From positions 1,922,001-1,986,000 of the forward strand of contig JAHLEZ010000008.1 of assembly GCA_020726505.1 (NCBI GenBank): a DNA stretch of 64,000 nucleotides, given 5' to 3'. Shown here piece after piece: positions 36,695 to 50,019 of the stretch. The notes under the pieces are model-generated. The model was given only the letters and a program-made list of their open reading frames with translations. It did not search any database and was not told the DNA's origin. Positions within the stretch are counted from its first letter, which is position 1. Each line of letters starts with the position of its first letter. Source of the stretch: Leptodontidium sp. MPI-SDFR-AT-0119. Lineage: Eukaryota > Ascomycota > Leotiomycetes > Helotiales > Leptodontidiaceae. A program made the position numbers and the translations under genes.

Positions 36695-39213
36695 CGTGAG
36701 TCGACGACGCGATGGTAGCTGTGGGATATGGTGAGAGCCTCAAAGATTACACGCGTAGATGTGTGCTTGCTGTTTCGTGGGTATCGATGTCGTGGAGAGC
36801 TGCAGCATCTGTTGTTAGCCTTGGGGGGTGAAGTCAAAAAGCCTTCAATGGGCTTTGAGTATGAGGGAGCCTACTGTACTGAAGTGGGTGCAGTGCTGAG
36901 GTGTCTGGCCAGGATCGTCGATAGGATTGTGGAGCGAGATTGCGGTGGATTCCGCGTCAGACAGTTCGAAGCAAGGGGCAATGGCGTCAAGAGGTCTCGA
37001 ATAACGCTGTCCGTCCCAATGAGGTCAAATGTTGGGCTGAGTGAGCAGGTATTGGTAGGAATTTTGGGAGGTGGTGGAAGGGAGAGGAAGTTGAGTTGAC
37101 GAGATGTGGTTGATGTTCCTCGGATGGAGAGCAAGGTGGGTGGTTTGATGTGAGAAGCGGCGTGGCACCAAGATGGAAGAAGAGCAAGCAAGCAAGCAGA
37201 GATAGGATCGGGTTGGGCGTACAGCTAGCTACCTGTAGCGTACAGTAGTGGAAATGCTGAACAGCGGGGAGCAAGAACAGGTGCAGCACGGAAGAGAAGA
37301 GGCAGCTGGCTGGTTGGCCTGAGAGAAAGACCTGAGTGCCGGGCAGCTTGGCGGAAAGCAAGGAAGATGGATGGATATGGATGTTGGTGCAGCGCAGGTG
37401 GGTGGTAGTAGAGCGGGTCTCTGGATATCACGAACGACGTAAGAAGGTATCCGGCCGTGATACTCGCTCGCTCTTGGACCTCTGAGGCGCCGACGAGGTG
37501 ACCAGCAGGCAGACCAGACCAGAGTGGCAGCAGGAGGTCCTGTATCAAGTAGAGAGCGGCTCCTCTGGTTCGACCAGTAGTACCAATTCCGGCAAGCACT
37601 GGCTGAGGGTAAAAGTCGCTGGTAAAAGCGGACTTTGTTTCTAGTTGGGATCCTCGTGTGTTGTGTGGAGGAGGAGGAGGGGAAAGGAAGCTGGATGGTA
37701 AGGTGAGGTAACCTTCAAGGCTCAACCTCAACCTCAAACTATCTGCACGTACGATCTCGTCCTGCAGCAAGCAAGTAAGATGAAGCCAGTGATGATGCCT
37801 CGATGCGAAGCTGCCTGGGATATCAGAGCTGAGGGTGGATGATTGGCCGTGCGAAAACCCGAAAGCAGGTCTGGAGAAAGGTCGTGGTTGTTGGCTGTGC
37901 TCGGCGCTAAAATGGAACGCGTCGACGCGTTCTGTTGTTTATCTTTTGGGCCAATCAGATGTCTGCTAGGGACAACAGACGAGAACGTCCAAAACTCAAC
38001 CCATCTCAACTCAACTCAACCTTCCATCCCATCCCATCCCTTCGATGATCAAACGATGCACGAGCACGAGCACGAGCGCAAACACAAGCATCCGCTTTTC
38101 AAAAGCGTGAAAAGAAAAAAGGCAAAAACTTCAGATGCTAAGTTAGGTACCAGCATATTCCTTCCAGCAAACTTTTGACATCGAAAAGTTTCTTCACTTT
38201 CTCCTGGCAATCATGGCGTATCAAATCAAATCAAAATCCCATCTTTGCACCTCTCCCAAACAGCGATATCCAAGTCCTCAACTCCTCGTCCAACTATTTC
38301 CAATAAAAGCCTCCTATATCCCCTCCCATCCCATCCCTATAAACCCCACCCGACTTCCTCCCCTCCTCCCTACCACCATACAAAAATTTCATGCAACCCC
38401 TTCCTTCTTGATACTTTCCAGCCCTGCCATCAGAACACACACACAAACATCCGTGCCTATCCCCGCAAGGGAAATAATATAAAATTAGATTCTGTACAAC
38501 GCATTATGACTGAGTCCGTTCGTCCCCCCTGCCCGCTCCACAGCCTGGCAGATATTTCAAATCCATGTCCTTGTCTTCACTCCTCGATTCCCTGCCTTGC
38601 CTTGACTTGAGCTTGGATCATCAGAACAGGACTAGGGAATATATCCGAGCAGATGAAATGACGGCATGGACTCAAGACCTCAATGAAGGCTTGATGAGAG
38701 TGAGACCGAGACCTCAAGCTCAAGCCTCGGAATCGCCGGACGGGGCGTGGTTTTGGTGAGCTGAGTGGATGTGGCGGGGAATCTGGCATAACTCCCTGGT
38801 GTATGCTCTTTGTGTGCATGTTTATGTTTGCTTTTATGAAAATGGGTAAGGGAAGGTTATGCAATGGATGCATGTGATATCGAATTATGATTTCCACACA
38901 CTGACTGATTACAGGTGGTCCGATGGACTGAGAATTTTGTTCAGATGAAGGTTACTGATCGATACAACTTATCATCTTGCAATCCCTTCTTGGATAGGTA
39001 CATTAATACAGATATATCATGCGAGGAGATACATCTATCTATCTGATCCTCCTCTTCTCAGGTATTGCAATACCTAGAAACATCCCCCTTCTCTCCCTTG
39101 CCTCGCTCTATCCTTCCCAACGCCTTCCTGCTTAATCAACCAAAAAAGAAAAACGCCATGCAATGCATCATATCATATCCCATATTTTCCTTCCCTCAGT
39201 CTCAGTCTCCCTC
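36695..39213. other. 2.5-kb intergenic region upstream of the forkhead gene
   Basis: Long leader or promoter of the forkhead gene plus the 3' flank of MID1. It is CT/GA-rich, with CAACTCAACTCAAC and CATCCCATCC short repeats at about 37995-38040. The open frames on both strands lack family features. Confidence 0.5.
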
Positions 39214-41241
39214 TCATAGCAGGAACACCCACCCCGCCACTAACCACAAACACATAAACACCATCGACGGTAGTACCCGACCACCAGCCGACATGTAATA
39301 AATCGTCCCAGGAGAATTACAAGTAATGTTCGAGATGCGACCACTGTCATCACCAGGGAACTGCGGGTAGACGCCATAGCTCTCGGCGAAGCCAATGTCG
39401 CCTAATTGCGGACAGTTGAAGCCCATAATCGCAGGGCAGCTCCGCACGAGGTTGAAGCACAGCTCGTCGCAGGGTAGGACTTCTTTGTACGGGCCTGGGA
39501 CCAGCAGTTCGTCGATCCGAGCATTGCGTGAGACGTTGACACCAGGCGTCTGTTTTGCGATTTCTCGGTCCCTGGCTGGGAGGAAGGTGCCGTTTGGGAA
39601 GGGTTGGCCCATTGCGCGTCGTTGGAGCCAGTCATTCTCTTTGGTGAAATCTGTACAGCGTGGGATGCTCACTGCGCAGAGCCAGGATTTGTATGCCTCT
39701 CTGCAGTCGCTGCAATCTCTTGCAAGCGAATACTGGGCTGATGAGGTGGTCTCGCATGGGATTTGTGCGAGGACCTTTTCAAAGTTGGCGAAACTGGCTT
39801 GGGTTGCGTTGTCATAGAATGCGGCTAGGGCACTCATGTTGGGAAAGACGTTGGGGTTTGAAGGGACAGAGTAGGCTGTCTGATCACAGAAGGATAGATC
39901 GTATATCACGGCACAGTTTCCGTCTTATGGGATGTCAACTTGGTAGTGAGCGCGTCTGACAATTTGCTTACCTTGAAGCATGTCAAATTGTGTCTGCTTG
40001 AAGACCTGACCTCCACCGCCAACCACAAAGTTGCCCGAATTCGTAGAGTTCCCATCCATGGCAAGCATGACATTGTAGGACTTTCCAGCTCCCAACCCGT
40101 TCACGAAGAATTGTTGTCTTGGGAGTGTCAAGTTTCCTATCGAGGTCATACCGGTCACGATAGTGCTGACTGTCTGTCCTGGTCTATTTGCTTGGACCTG
40201 TGCTTTGGTTGTCAGACCACAGTATGACCTCTCTATACCAACTATCGAAGTGTCCGTTGCATCACTAGCAAATATAACGTATGGCGGAGCATGATCCATC
40301 CACTCGGCAAGGAGGGTTGTGTTCGTAGCATCGGTGATGAATGGGTCGGTGAACAGTAAAGCAGAGTAGTCATCACTGTCCACTAAGAAGAGATTCGGAT
40401 CGGTACTGTTCCAGTATGTATGGAATGGCGCATCGATCGAAGCAGCAATTTGAGCACTGTAAACTCCCGTGGAGTACTCAGTTGCATTCTGAGCATAAAT
40501 GCTCATGTAAACATCCCCGGTAGCGTTTACTTCATGCAGAGCATACCCCCCTTCCAGGGTAATCACTTCCTGTAGAGTTGAATCCTGATCAGGTCCAGGA
40601 TTTGTGTTGTTCGCAGACTGCGAAACGTATAGCTGGAGCTGCGGTGGGGGATCCGTAGTTGTATTTGATGTAGGTTGATCGCAAGTAGTCACAGTGATGT
40701 ACAAAGTCCGGTTGGTCTCTGGCTCCGAGATGTCCTGCCTACGCGTCAATTCGGATCCTTCTTCATTATCGTCACTCCCCCTTTCCACCCGGTAAGCTGG
40801 ATCGTCCGATCTCACAAGTCGTCGCTTGTGAAGCCTTATTTGGGATGGCAGACCAGGCGTCGCTGGGGACTTGTTCCCCCAAAGTGAAGCATTCGTGAAC
40901 ACATAGTAGAAGCTCTGTCCCAGCTGAACATTCGTGGCCTCAATCCGATTGTTAACCAAGCCCGTAGGCTGCGTTGTAGCCCTCCCAATGATAGATCTAT
41001 CAACACCAAAGAACGCCGACTCGTAATCCTCCTCTCGTAACTCTAGTTCGTGAAAGTCGTCCAGGAGCGGAAAGTCCAGTAATTGCTCATGATTGTGATC
41101 TTCTGGCTGTATCGAATCCACGTCCGTGGCGTATGCAAAACTAGGAACCGAGAAGAAGAGGTAGAGTAGCAGCAACATGATAGAAGCAAAGAGTGATGCT
41201 GCGAGCCGCGATTGGAGAGGACTGAGCTTGGGGAGGGGCAT
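39214..41241 (-). CDS. MID1: Mid1, stretch-activated calcium channel component
   Basis: Mid1-family protein of 659 residues, partner of the Cch1 channel in the calcium influx that answers mating, cell-wall and ER stress. Exons 41241-39972 and 39923-39214 flank a 48-nt intron. An N-terminal hydrophobic segment (ASIMLLLLYLFFSVPSF) serves as signal or membrane anchor. The ectodomain has many N-glycosylation sites (NRT, NTT, NAT, NCT). The C-terminal Cys-rich region has the family pattern: CSDCREAYKSWLCAVSIPRC and PCDELCFNLVRSCP..GFNCP. It ends in a hydrophobic tail (VFMCLWLVAGWVFLL). Confidence 0.93.
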
Positions 41242-42112
41242 TGCGGTCTCTAGAGCAGTGTCCGCATCGAATCTCGAGTTGGTGGGTCGATCTGCGAATT
41301 TGAAGGATAGTTTCGGCAGCCAAGCTGGATCATGAGTCGCTGCACATCTTCTCGGGAATTTGTAGGTGCTTCAATCGAACTCTTTAGGATGTCGTCGTTC
41401 TTAGGTTTTGGTGTTTGATAGGTATGGATCCTCAAACTCCATGTTTATTTTTAGGCCGCTAGTACAAATGGGGCCATATTCTGAGCTAAGCATGTGAATT
41501 GCTGGAGCTTCGACAGAAGGACGGTACCTGTGGAATAGGGTCTGCCTACACTTGGTTTACTCAATTATTTGCTACTGCAACATGTATAATATGTGTTGTA
41601 GCTTCAAATGACCAACTTCTATGAGGTCTTTAACAACTGTGTCTAATTCCTGGTGATTGTCGCATGTCCGTGTAGGGTCTTTCAAGGAAGTGGAAGCTCC
41701 AGTTAGCATGACGGAGCTTTGAGAGCCGTTAGTGTATGCTTCTTGGAGATTCTAGGAGAATCTGAAGGCCAGGCACAACTGAGAATGCTGGCTAAATCAT
41801 ACGCTGGTCGAAACGTTGTTGATTGACATTTCGTACATCAATCTATTTAACCATTGAAAAACGTTTGCCCAGCCCCTATGAAATTCGTCCCAAAACCATG
41901 AGTTCCATTAATCCCATCATTATTCCACCAACACCTCCCTGTCATAAAACCGCCCCATCCCCATCATGCCAATCATGCCATTTCTCACCCTTTCCTAGTT
42001 CCCACCCTTTCTACCCTTTCCATGTTTGTTTGTATCCCAGATGCTAGCCGATCGATGAATTTGCGTTGCATGGCTTAGCAGTGCGTATTGGGAACCTGTA
42101 ATGTTGAGTCGC
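41242..42112. other. Intergenic: MID1 upstream region
   Basis: About 870 bases. No coding region is supported; a pyrimidine-rich segment (41900-42030) lies next to the 3' end of YOP1. Confidence 0.5.
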
Positions 42113-42833
42113 TTACAAGGTCTTGTCACCGGCAGCGTCAACCTTAGAACGGAGGTTGGCGGCAGTGGCACCTGGTCCAGAGAAGTAGCGGGCGAAGACT
42201 GGCTGGATGAAAGAGCGGAAGACAATTTGAGCACCGCTAGAAGCTTTGTTAACCGGCTTCCAAATGCAAGAAAGTGGGGGGTTTACCCGGTGACTGGGAG
42301 CGCGAGCCAAAGAACAAAGATGAACTTGAATGTGTAGTAGAATGGGAACCAGTAAACGGCGCTGACCAAGCTCTCAAAGACAGTTAAGAAAGCGAAGACA
42401 ACCCAGTACTAGGAATCAAGTCAGCTACGCTATCTCAAGTGGTGTTTGTGGGATCATACAGTGAGCCATTGGGTATCATCACTCTTTCCAACACTGAAAA
42501 GGGCCTCAAGAGAATAGTAGCCTGGGATTATGAAACCGGCGACATTGGTAAGGAGTTGACCACCGATGTTGAAGAAGATGAAGAAGAAGTAGGTTGCGAT
42601 CAGACCGAGGAAAGCGTAGACCTTGGGGACCGAAGTTTGCTTCTCGAGGTTGTTCAAGACAGGATACTTGGAAAGCTATGAAAGAACACATTAGCATATG
42701 ATTCTAGACATGCTGTAGAGGATCTGCGGCCTCAAGGCGCATCTGCAGGATGCCGAGAAGGATGTTATCGTGTGCTTACCTCCTTGTCGATTTGAGTGAT
42801 GTGGGCTTGCGCCTTATCTTGGAAAGAAGACAT
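42113..42833 (-). CDS. YOP1: Yop1, ER membrane-shaping protein (REEP5/DP1 family)
   Basis: Small reticulon-like protein of 171 residues that bends ER tubules. Four exons: 42833-42780, 42675-42460, 42408-42287 and 42236-42113. It begins MSSFQDKAQAHITQIDKE, followed by LSKYPVLNNLEKQTSVPK. Paired hydrophobic hairpins include VYAFLGLIATYFFFIFFNIGGQLLTN-type and YWVVFAFLTVFESLVSAVYW-type segments. The TB2/DP1/HVA22 signature is present: GGQLLTNVAGFIIPGYYSLE, YWFPFYYTFKFIF and FRSFIQPVFARYF. A conserved housekeeping gene, divergent from the RFX gene. Confidence 0.95.
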
Positions 42834-44125
42834 GTTGAGAGATTCAGATTGCGAGATTCTTTCGAAATGCTGTTGAAGGAGACTGAGCTTGGGCTAAAGA
42901 GATCAGGTTGTGTATGTGGTTGTGGGTTGTCGAGAGTGGGAAGCTGGAGTTGATGGATGTGCAATGCGATGCGATGCGATGAGGAGGACAAGAGGGAGGG
43001 AGGAATGACGACGTTGGCAGAATGTGGTGGTCGTGGGTGGTGGTGCGTGTGGAGGATTGACCTCACACTAGCGCCAGCATGAGACACGACTGGTGGAAGC
43101 TCATCTGGGCAGGCAGGTCTGAATCTGTGCCCGGGTCACATGCAAATCATCTGAATCAATGTTTTGTTTTCTGGAGCATCTGCCTCTGTTTAATATACTT
43201 AATTTATTATATATATCCTCAAGGTCCATTTTGTTTTGTTACGCTTGCACATCAGGATCTACAAACAATAAACAAATCTTGGTGTGCCTGCAAACCCTAC
43301 AGAACTTCCCAAGACGCTCTGGCCTTTGGCAGATAGGGCTACGAATGACGATTCGGTGGGGCGCTTTGTTGCTTGTCTGGGCTGCTCCGACTGGACTGAT
43401 CAGTATCCAGGATGGAAGCTGTTCATTTGTCGTTACTAGAGAGCACAAAAAAGAATTGCATGCAATGTTAATGGAGGTATCTGGACTGCCACAGAATGAC
43501 AAGATCTCCGCTGGGAGGAAGCTTGAGTGCGTGCCCCCCGAATGCTTGGTATGATTGATTGCGAGCACAGCAACAAATATCATAACAATGCCAGTGTGTG
43601 TAAGTGCTTGTCTCCTAATCAAGATAGGAATATGGAACAGAACTCATGAGTGTTTACGTAGTACACCTGTCAATATATCTACGAATCAAGTTTGATTCAT
43701 TAACTACTTGAAAGATAATAAACAGTTGCGATTTCCATTAAATTGCTCCCTCCCTTCCATGTCATGTTTGCTGAGAATGAGAATGGCGGCGGCAGCTGCA
43801 GGGGCACTAGGCCAAGCGAGTCGCAATGCTGTTGCCGTGCCCGACTTCATCAACACTGAATTTGTTTACTCCTGCCTCTTCCTCCACAACACACGCCCAC
43901 GCCCAACCCCACGACACCGGCGATTGACGACAACACACAAAATCCTGACCATATATCTGGCGATACGATCACTCCTTCGACGCGACTGCTAGATTCACGA
44001 AAAACCCCGAGGAAAACGCCGCCGCTGCCCGCCGGTCGCAAAAATAAACAACATTCACCAGCCACTCTATTTTGGACCAGCCAGCAGCCCACAACACAAC
44101 GACACGACGACACGACTCACCCTCC
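42834..44125. other. Divergent intergenic region between YOP1 and RFX gene
   Basis: About 1.3 kb. Open frames on both strands (for example 43159-43554) show no domain and were not accepted. No convincing RFX X-box palindrome was found in front of the RFX gene. Confidence 0.4.
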
Positions 44126-46809
44126 ATGGACATCATGGGTGAGTGAACCTCTGATCCAGCGGTTGACGCGACAGCAATAGCTTTGCAACTTGACTGTGTC
44201 CGGAGCATTGGGCTAATTCCGTCATAACAATACAGATCAACAATCTCTCGACAGCAGACCCCCAAACCCTAGATCCAGGTCGAACACCGCTGCTTCCAGC
44301 AGAAGCAGGAAACGTCCTCTATCTCGCGCATCTACAACCAGTGTCCACAGTGGTATCACTCAGCCTGCAATCGACCAACAGCTTGTAGACCCTGCCGCCG
44401 AGTATCATAAGCAGTGGTTTGACCAGAATGCACACGCGCATGCACAACGTTTTGGAAGTATGGGCCACCAAATGACCGCCGAGGATATGGTCATACACTC
44501 AGCATCTCAGTTGCAGAACCCACGCGGATATGATATTGATCCATCTCTTGGTGGGGTAAACCACCACCATCCTATGACATATCCACAGGAACAGCAGTAT
44601 AAGGTGGAGAATGGTCGTCAATCTATGCCAGCAGATAGCTTTGTAGCAAACTATGGCGAAGGGGAAAGCCAGGTGCTGGAAGGGCGCAGTGATGAGCAGG
44701 ATGAAGTGGACTCATTGGCCGGCGGACCACCGAAGAAGCCATCGAAGTCAAGCGCGGCAAACGAATTGGAGATGAGACAACTCTTCCAAGCAAACAAGCA
44801 TCGCAGTCTGCCAGACGTTGCCACCGAGCTGCATGGGAATGAGAGAGGTCCACAGTCCGAAAGACAGAGACAAGTGTTTGCCATGCTTTGGTATGTTTCT
44901 TCAATTGCTTGTTTGGAAGCAATAGCAAACTAACAATTGTGCCTCATATAGGATTGACTCGGTCTGTGACAAAGGCAAAGGCTCGGTACCCAGAGGTCGT
45001 GTATATGCGAACTACGTGTCAAGATGTGCAACTGAGCGAGTCACTGTTCTGAATCCTGCCTCGTTTGGCAAACTTGTTAGAGTATTGTTCCCTGGACTCA
45101 AGACTCGACGACTTGGAGTACGAGGTGAATCCAAATATCACTATGTGAACTTCAGCCTCAAAGACGATCAGCCAGAGTTGACCGAGACTCAAAAGAGCCA
45201 ACCGACCCAATCCTTTAACATGAACGAAACAACCAGCTTTGCAACGAGCTTCAAGTATGTTTCCTCTTTTCTAGTTTGTCGGCTGCCTGCTCACCTTTCT
45301 AGCCACAGCATGAACACCCAGTATCCGGTGGATCGTGCAACCTTTCCGTCTCCGGATATATCCCAGATGCCCGAGTCAAAACCAGAACGATCGGAGGGTT
45401 TCGTGAGACCTCACAGCCTGTACCATCAACCCGAAATTCAAGGAATTCCTCAACTTGAATCCACCACCAGCAAGATGTCTCAACGACTTCACTTCGCTCC
45501 TGCTACAGAGCCATTGACACAGGACTATGAACCAATTCAACTGCCCAAGATCGAACAGCACCTTCCAACTGGTACGGATCCAGACTCTGCGAGTGCCTTG
45601 ACTGCGCTCTATCGATCACACTGCACGTCTCTTATCGACGCTCTTCGCTTCTGCAAGGAGAAGACATTTTTCCACCTCTTTACTTCCTTCCACGGTACTC
45701 TCACTATGCCCGTTCAAAAGCTATTCGCCAACCCCACCATCGCTCCTTGGATTGAAGAATGCGACTTTGTTATGTACCAAAAGATGATGCGAGTTGTGGC
45801 ACCTTTGACACTTCAGGTTGCACCAAAGCCGGTACTAGACACGCTACGAAATATCTCCGAAAAGCTTGTACCTCACATCCAATCGTCCTTTCACGGCCAT
45901 CCCCATCATGTTGTTGACGCGAAGGTTGCACCAGCAACGCTATTCGCGGGCCTATTGGATCGCGAATTAAGGGTAAACCTGACTGCTCATGCAGCCGCAA
46001 ACATGCTTTCCAACCCAGCCAATCGGGATCAGATGTACGAGGATTGGATCACAATGGTCCGAACGCGCAAGGTTGCTGAATGTGTTCCCACAAGAGGCAT
46101 GGATGATGTTGTCACGCTCCTGCTCACCGAGCTTCGTGATCTCCTTGATCCTGTCGGCGTTCCTTGGGAAGTCGAGGGCCTAACACCATATGGAGAGATG
46201 GCTTTGCGAACCGGTCGTCAACAACAGGCCAGCATCCACGCCGACTCGTCTACTGAAAACGTTTTGGATCGCTGGGTCAACTTCTTACAGGCTCTTCCGG
46301 GCAAATTCCCTTACGCCACCCACGCAGAAATTGTTTGGTGTGTCCAGAGAGTTGGCACTGCTGTTATGAGAGACTTGACAATTGCACAAGGCAAAAGCTT
46401 CGGTGCATGGTGGGTTACGAAATGTTGGATTGACGAGATGATTGCCTTCATGGCTGAGCAAGGTGGATTCATGGAGTTCAAGACCTCTCGATCAACTCGT
46501 GAACAGGCTAAGCAGACTGTCGCCAGTCGAGCTGTCAGCCACCATGAGAGCAGATACAGCAGCGGCACAGACGATTTTTTACGGGAAAGCGGCCTTACGG
46601 ACAATAGAATATCTATGCCACGGCCGATGGACATTGCCAGTCAAGCTGCAATGAATGTTGCTGCAGGAAGTCATGATGACAGCGGCATTGGTATTGAGAT
46701 TCGAACACCCAACGATGACTTCATGGGCAAGTACGAGTTTAGCCGACACGTCTCTCAACTCGGAACTCACGACCTTAATCATTCCATACAACACTCATCA
46801 ATGGTCTAA
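44126..46809 (+). CDS. RFX-family transcription factor (Rfx1/Crt1/Sak1-like)
   Basis: Nuclear regulator of 823 residues with an RFX winged-helix DNA-binding domain. Exons 44126-44138, 44236-44890, 44952-45254 and 45309-46809. The 13-base first exon (MDIM plus one base) sits before a 97-nt intron. The RFX domain runs from MLWIDSVCDKGKGSVPRGRV through NPASFGKLVRVLFPGLKTRR to LGVRGESKYHYVNFS. The long C-terminal part carries the dimerisation and extended regions typical of RFX proteins. In yeast and Penicillium/Acremonium, homologues control DNA-damage genes, morphology or beta-lactam genes; the targets here are unknown. Confidence 0.93.
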
Positions 46810-48118
46810 TATGTTTCCAACATCTATTGGATTACGACATATTTCTTCTTGTTTTGCTCTAGGGACATCAGAGTTTAGGAGGACGCATTATTTACGACGT
46901 GGACGACGAAATGACTGGGCTGTAGATTTGGGAGGTATCGGTGTACATGGGGAATAAGTGTTACAGTATTGGGGGCAACGAGTTATGCGATCATTAATGT
47001 TTCTTGCTTTGAGGTTATTACGTTTTTAGGGGATTGGCGGGAGCAGGATACCTATGCTTTTGTAGGTTGGGATATGGCTATTGGGAACTGTACTTACGAT
47101 TACCTTGGTGGCTAAGGTTAGGCTGGATATTTGCAGAGTTTTCAGCACAGTCAGGCATTGAATACACATTAGCATTTTCTGAACTTTCTTCTGGAGACTC
47201 TGAGAGGCGACTGTGTTGTTCTTTTTCCTCTGACGCGGGGTAAACATTCCGTTGGGGTGCAGACGAATTAGAGCGACGGATTATGATGCAAGAAAACAAC
47301 AACTCTGCATTCGCGTTCGCGGCTTGTCATGCAAGCCACCATCTAATCCAAATCCAAACATAACCACGTCCAAATGAATTATTAAGACAAATTGTGGCCT
47401 ATCTCTCTCGTTCTCGAGTCATATGAATACTTGATCATAGCAAAAAATAGTTCAGTGAATCAAGATCTCAATGCGGGTTGCCACTAGCCCCCCACACTTC
47501 CCTCCCACACTTCCCTTCGGTGCTGAAGTTTGCAGGATTCAGGATTAAGGATTCTGGGTTTTGAGGATTTTAGCAGTGTCAATTTATTACCCTAGGTAGG
47601 TAAGGTAAAGTAAGCTGGCTCCGGACAGCTGGACTGGACTGACTGTGCTGTGGTACAAAATCATGCTTGATTGCTTGCTTTTCACTGGATTCTCAAATAC
47701 TTCGTATGCCGTGTCTCTCTCACTCCCGAACTCCTCTATTTCTGTTTCTGTTGCCTTGCGATAAATCTTACTTTGCTTTCTACCTAAGCTACGTCAGTTC
47801 CACGCCTTTTGATCAATTTACATAAGTCAATTGAGAACAGCTCAGCTCAGCTCAGCTCCCCCGAAATCCAAATACCCTGTCCGAATTGTCTCGGGGTTGT
47901 CCTTATCTTAGCGTACAAGCCGCTGTCAATCGCAGCCCAAGCCCCAATCCCGATCTCGGATAAGAAAGGCGCTCTGTCGACCAGGTCCAGGTTCAGCGGG
48001 AAAAAATTAACGAATGACTCCTCCATCATCAACAGTGCAATCCGGCTCCTATTCCTATAATTGTACATTCTTTGGAGGGGCTTTGGATAGGCATCTTGCA
48101 GTCGCTCGCTTTGGCATC
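46810..48118. other. Intergenic: aspartokinase upstream region
   Basis: About 1.3 kb. It contains TGACTC cores at 47416-47421 (minus strand) and 48015-48020, and four tandem GCTCA units near 47838-47857. The first ATG of the aspartokinase frame at 48014 lies here if translation starts at 48119. Confidence 0.5.
47416..48020. promoter_or_regulatory. Two Gcn4/CpcA-type TGACTC cores upstream of aspartokinase
   Basis: GAGTCA at 47416-47421 and TGACTC at 48015-48020 match the TGASTC core bound by the amino-acid starvation regulator. Amino-acid biosynthesis genes commonly carry such sites, but a six-base core also occurs by chance. Confidence 0.35.
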
Positions 48119-50019
48119 ATGACATTGTCACCGCTTCTTCGCTCGAATGGCAATGGCAATGGTGGTGGTAGTGGGAGCGCAGACCCTGCGGTGGGGGGGA
48201 ATGGCACGGTGAATGGAGACGTGGTCTCGAGGTGGAGGAATGATAGTGAAGGTGGTTGGATCGTGCAGAAGTTTGGGGGCACGAGTGTAGGGAAGTTCGC
48301 GGTCAATATTGCGGAGGATATTGTGAGGTTCGTTTTTTGTCCAGTCCTGATGAGTGGAGAGGAGGGGAGGGGAGGCGGAATGCGGGGGAGTACAAAAGCA
48401 ATTATGAGGAGAGGCTGGGGAGAGACGTGCAATGGGAAATTATACTGACGGAATACAATTGATAGAGCGAGTCTGAAAGATAACAAGATCGCGGTGGTCT
48501 GTTCGGCGAGGAGTACAGGGAAGAAGGTCGAGGGGACTACGAGTCGGTGAGTCTTACAAAGACAACCACCCCCTCAGCGCGCAAGACTGACCGTGTGGTA
48601 CGTACAGGTTACTTGAAGTCTTCGGCGTACTAGAGACGGTGAATTCAGTCAAGGATATCGAATCAGTTCACTACGAGAGTCTGGTAGCAGAATACGAGAG
48701 ATTGGTCGCCATCATCTGCGCAGACCATGTCCATGCCGCGCGCACATATATTCGAGACGAAAGCCTACAGGCAGCCCTCATAAAGGAAATCGAGGACGAA
48801 TGCAAAGAGATTGTCGAGTACCGCGAGGCTGCACAGAGATGGCACCTGGAGATTGATGGGAGGAGTAAGGACCGTATTGTCAGTTTTGGGGAGAAGCTGA
48901 GTTGTCGCTTCGTGGCTTCTCTGTTGCAGGATCGGGGAGTAGATGCCGAGTTTGTGGATCTCTCAGATGTTGTCACTTTCAAGCCTGTGAAGGGTTTGGA
49001 TATCGAATTCTACAAACAGTTGTCTGCTGCACTGAGGGAAAAGGTGCTGGCATGTGGGGAGAAAGTTCCAGTCATCACTGGATACTTTGGAACGGTACCT
49101 GGTGGTTTGATGGATGGTGAGATTGGGAGAGGATATACGGATCTCTGTGCAGCTTTGATTGCTGTTGGAATCAAGGCGGAGGAACTCCAGGTCTGGAAAG
49201 AAGTCGACGGTATCTTCACCGCCGACCCAACGAAAGTTCCCACAGCTCGTCTCCTACCAACCATCACTCCAGCCGAGGCAGCAGAATTGACCTTCTACGG
49301 CTCAGAAGTCATCCACCATCTCACAATGGACCAAGTCATGCACGCCACGCCTCCGATCCAGATCCGCATCAAGAACGTCAAGAACCCTCGCGGAAACGGC
49401 ACCATTGTCCTCCCAGACGTCAAGCTGAGCTCAAACCAGCTACTACATGCTCGAAGTGCCAGTACCATCTCGCTAAGGAAAACACCGAAACGACCTACAG
49501 CCGTCACGATCAAAGACAAGATCTGCGTCATCAACGTACATTCCAACAAACGGTCTATCTCGCACGGTTTCTTCGCCAAGGTCTTCCGTATCCTAGACAA
49601 GAGGCAATTATCAGTCGATCTGATATCTACATCTGAAGTCCACGTATCCATGGCTATCCACTCAGCCAATATCTCAGACGAAGAGCTCCTGAGAGCGAAA
49701 GAGGAACTCGAGGAGTGTGGTGAGGTTAGTATCTTGAATAAGATGGCTATCCTGTCATTAGTGGGTGCCGAGATGAAGAATATGATTGGTATCGCCGGTC
49801 GGATGTTCAGTACGTTGGGCGAGAATAATGTTAACATTGAGATGATCTCACAAGGTACGTTTCTCTTCCTTCAAAAAAACCCAAGTCCATGTCACTCACA
49901 TATTTTTCTTCTTCTTCACAGGTGCTTCAGAGATAAACATCAGCTGCGTCATCAACGCGTATGAATCTACGCGCGCTATGAACATCCTCCACACGAATCT
50001 GTTTACTTTCCTCGAGTAG
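48119..50019 (+). CDS. HOM3: Aspartokinase (aspartate kinase)
   Basis: Catalyses ATP-dependent phosphorylation of L-aspartate, the first step to threonine, methionine and homoserine. Exons 48119-48327, 48466-48546, 48608-49854 and 49922-50019 give 544 residues; yeast Hom3 has 527. The kinase motif VQKFGGTSVGKF opens the catalytic domain. VITGYFG, GRGYTDLCAALIA and WKEVDGIFTADPTKV follow. Two C-terminal ACT modules (LDKRQLSVDLISTSEVHVSM and MKNMIGIAGRMFSTLGENNV) are the likely site of threonine feedback. An in-frame ATG at 48014 would add 35 residues; I prefer 48119 because the added part is not family-like. TGACTC elements upstream fit cross-pathway (Gcn4/CpcA) control. Confidence 0.93.

Noticed and set aside
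43159..43554. Plus-strand open frame of 131 codons between YOP1 and the RFX gene
   Set aside because: No recognisable domain; an antisense open frame of similar length overlaps it, as expected by chance.
44145..44185. GTTGAC..AGCAAT sequence as an RFX X-box (autoregulation)
   Set aside because: Only one half-site resembles the consensus; the other half has mismatches and the spacing is not right.
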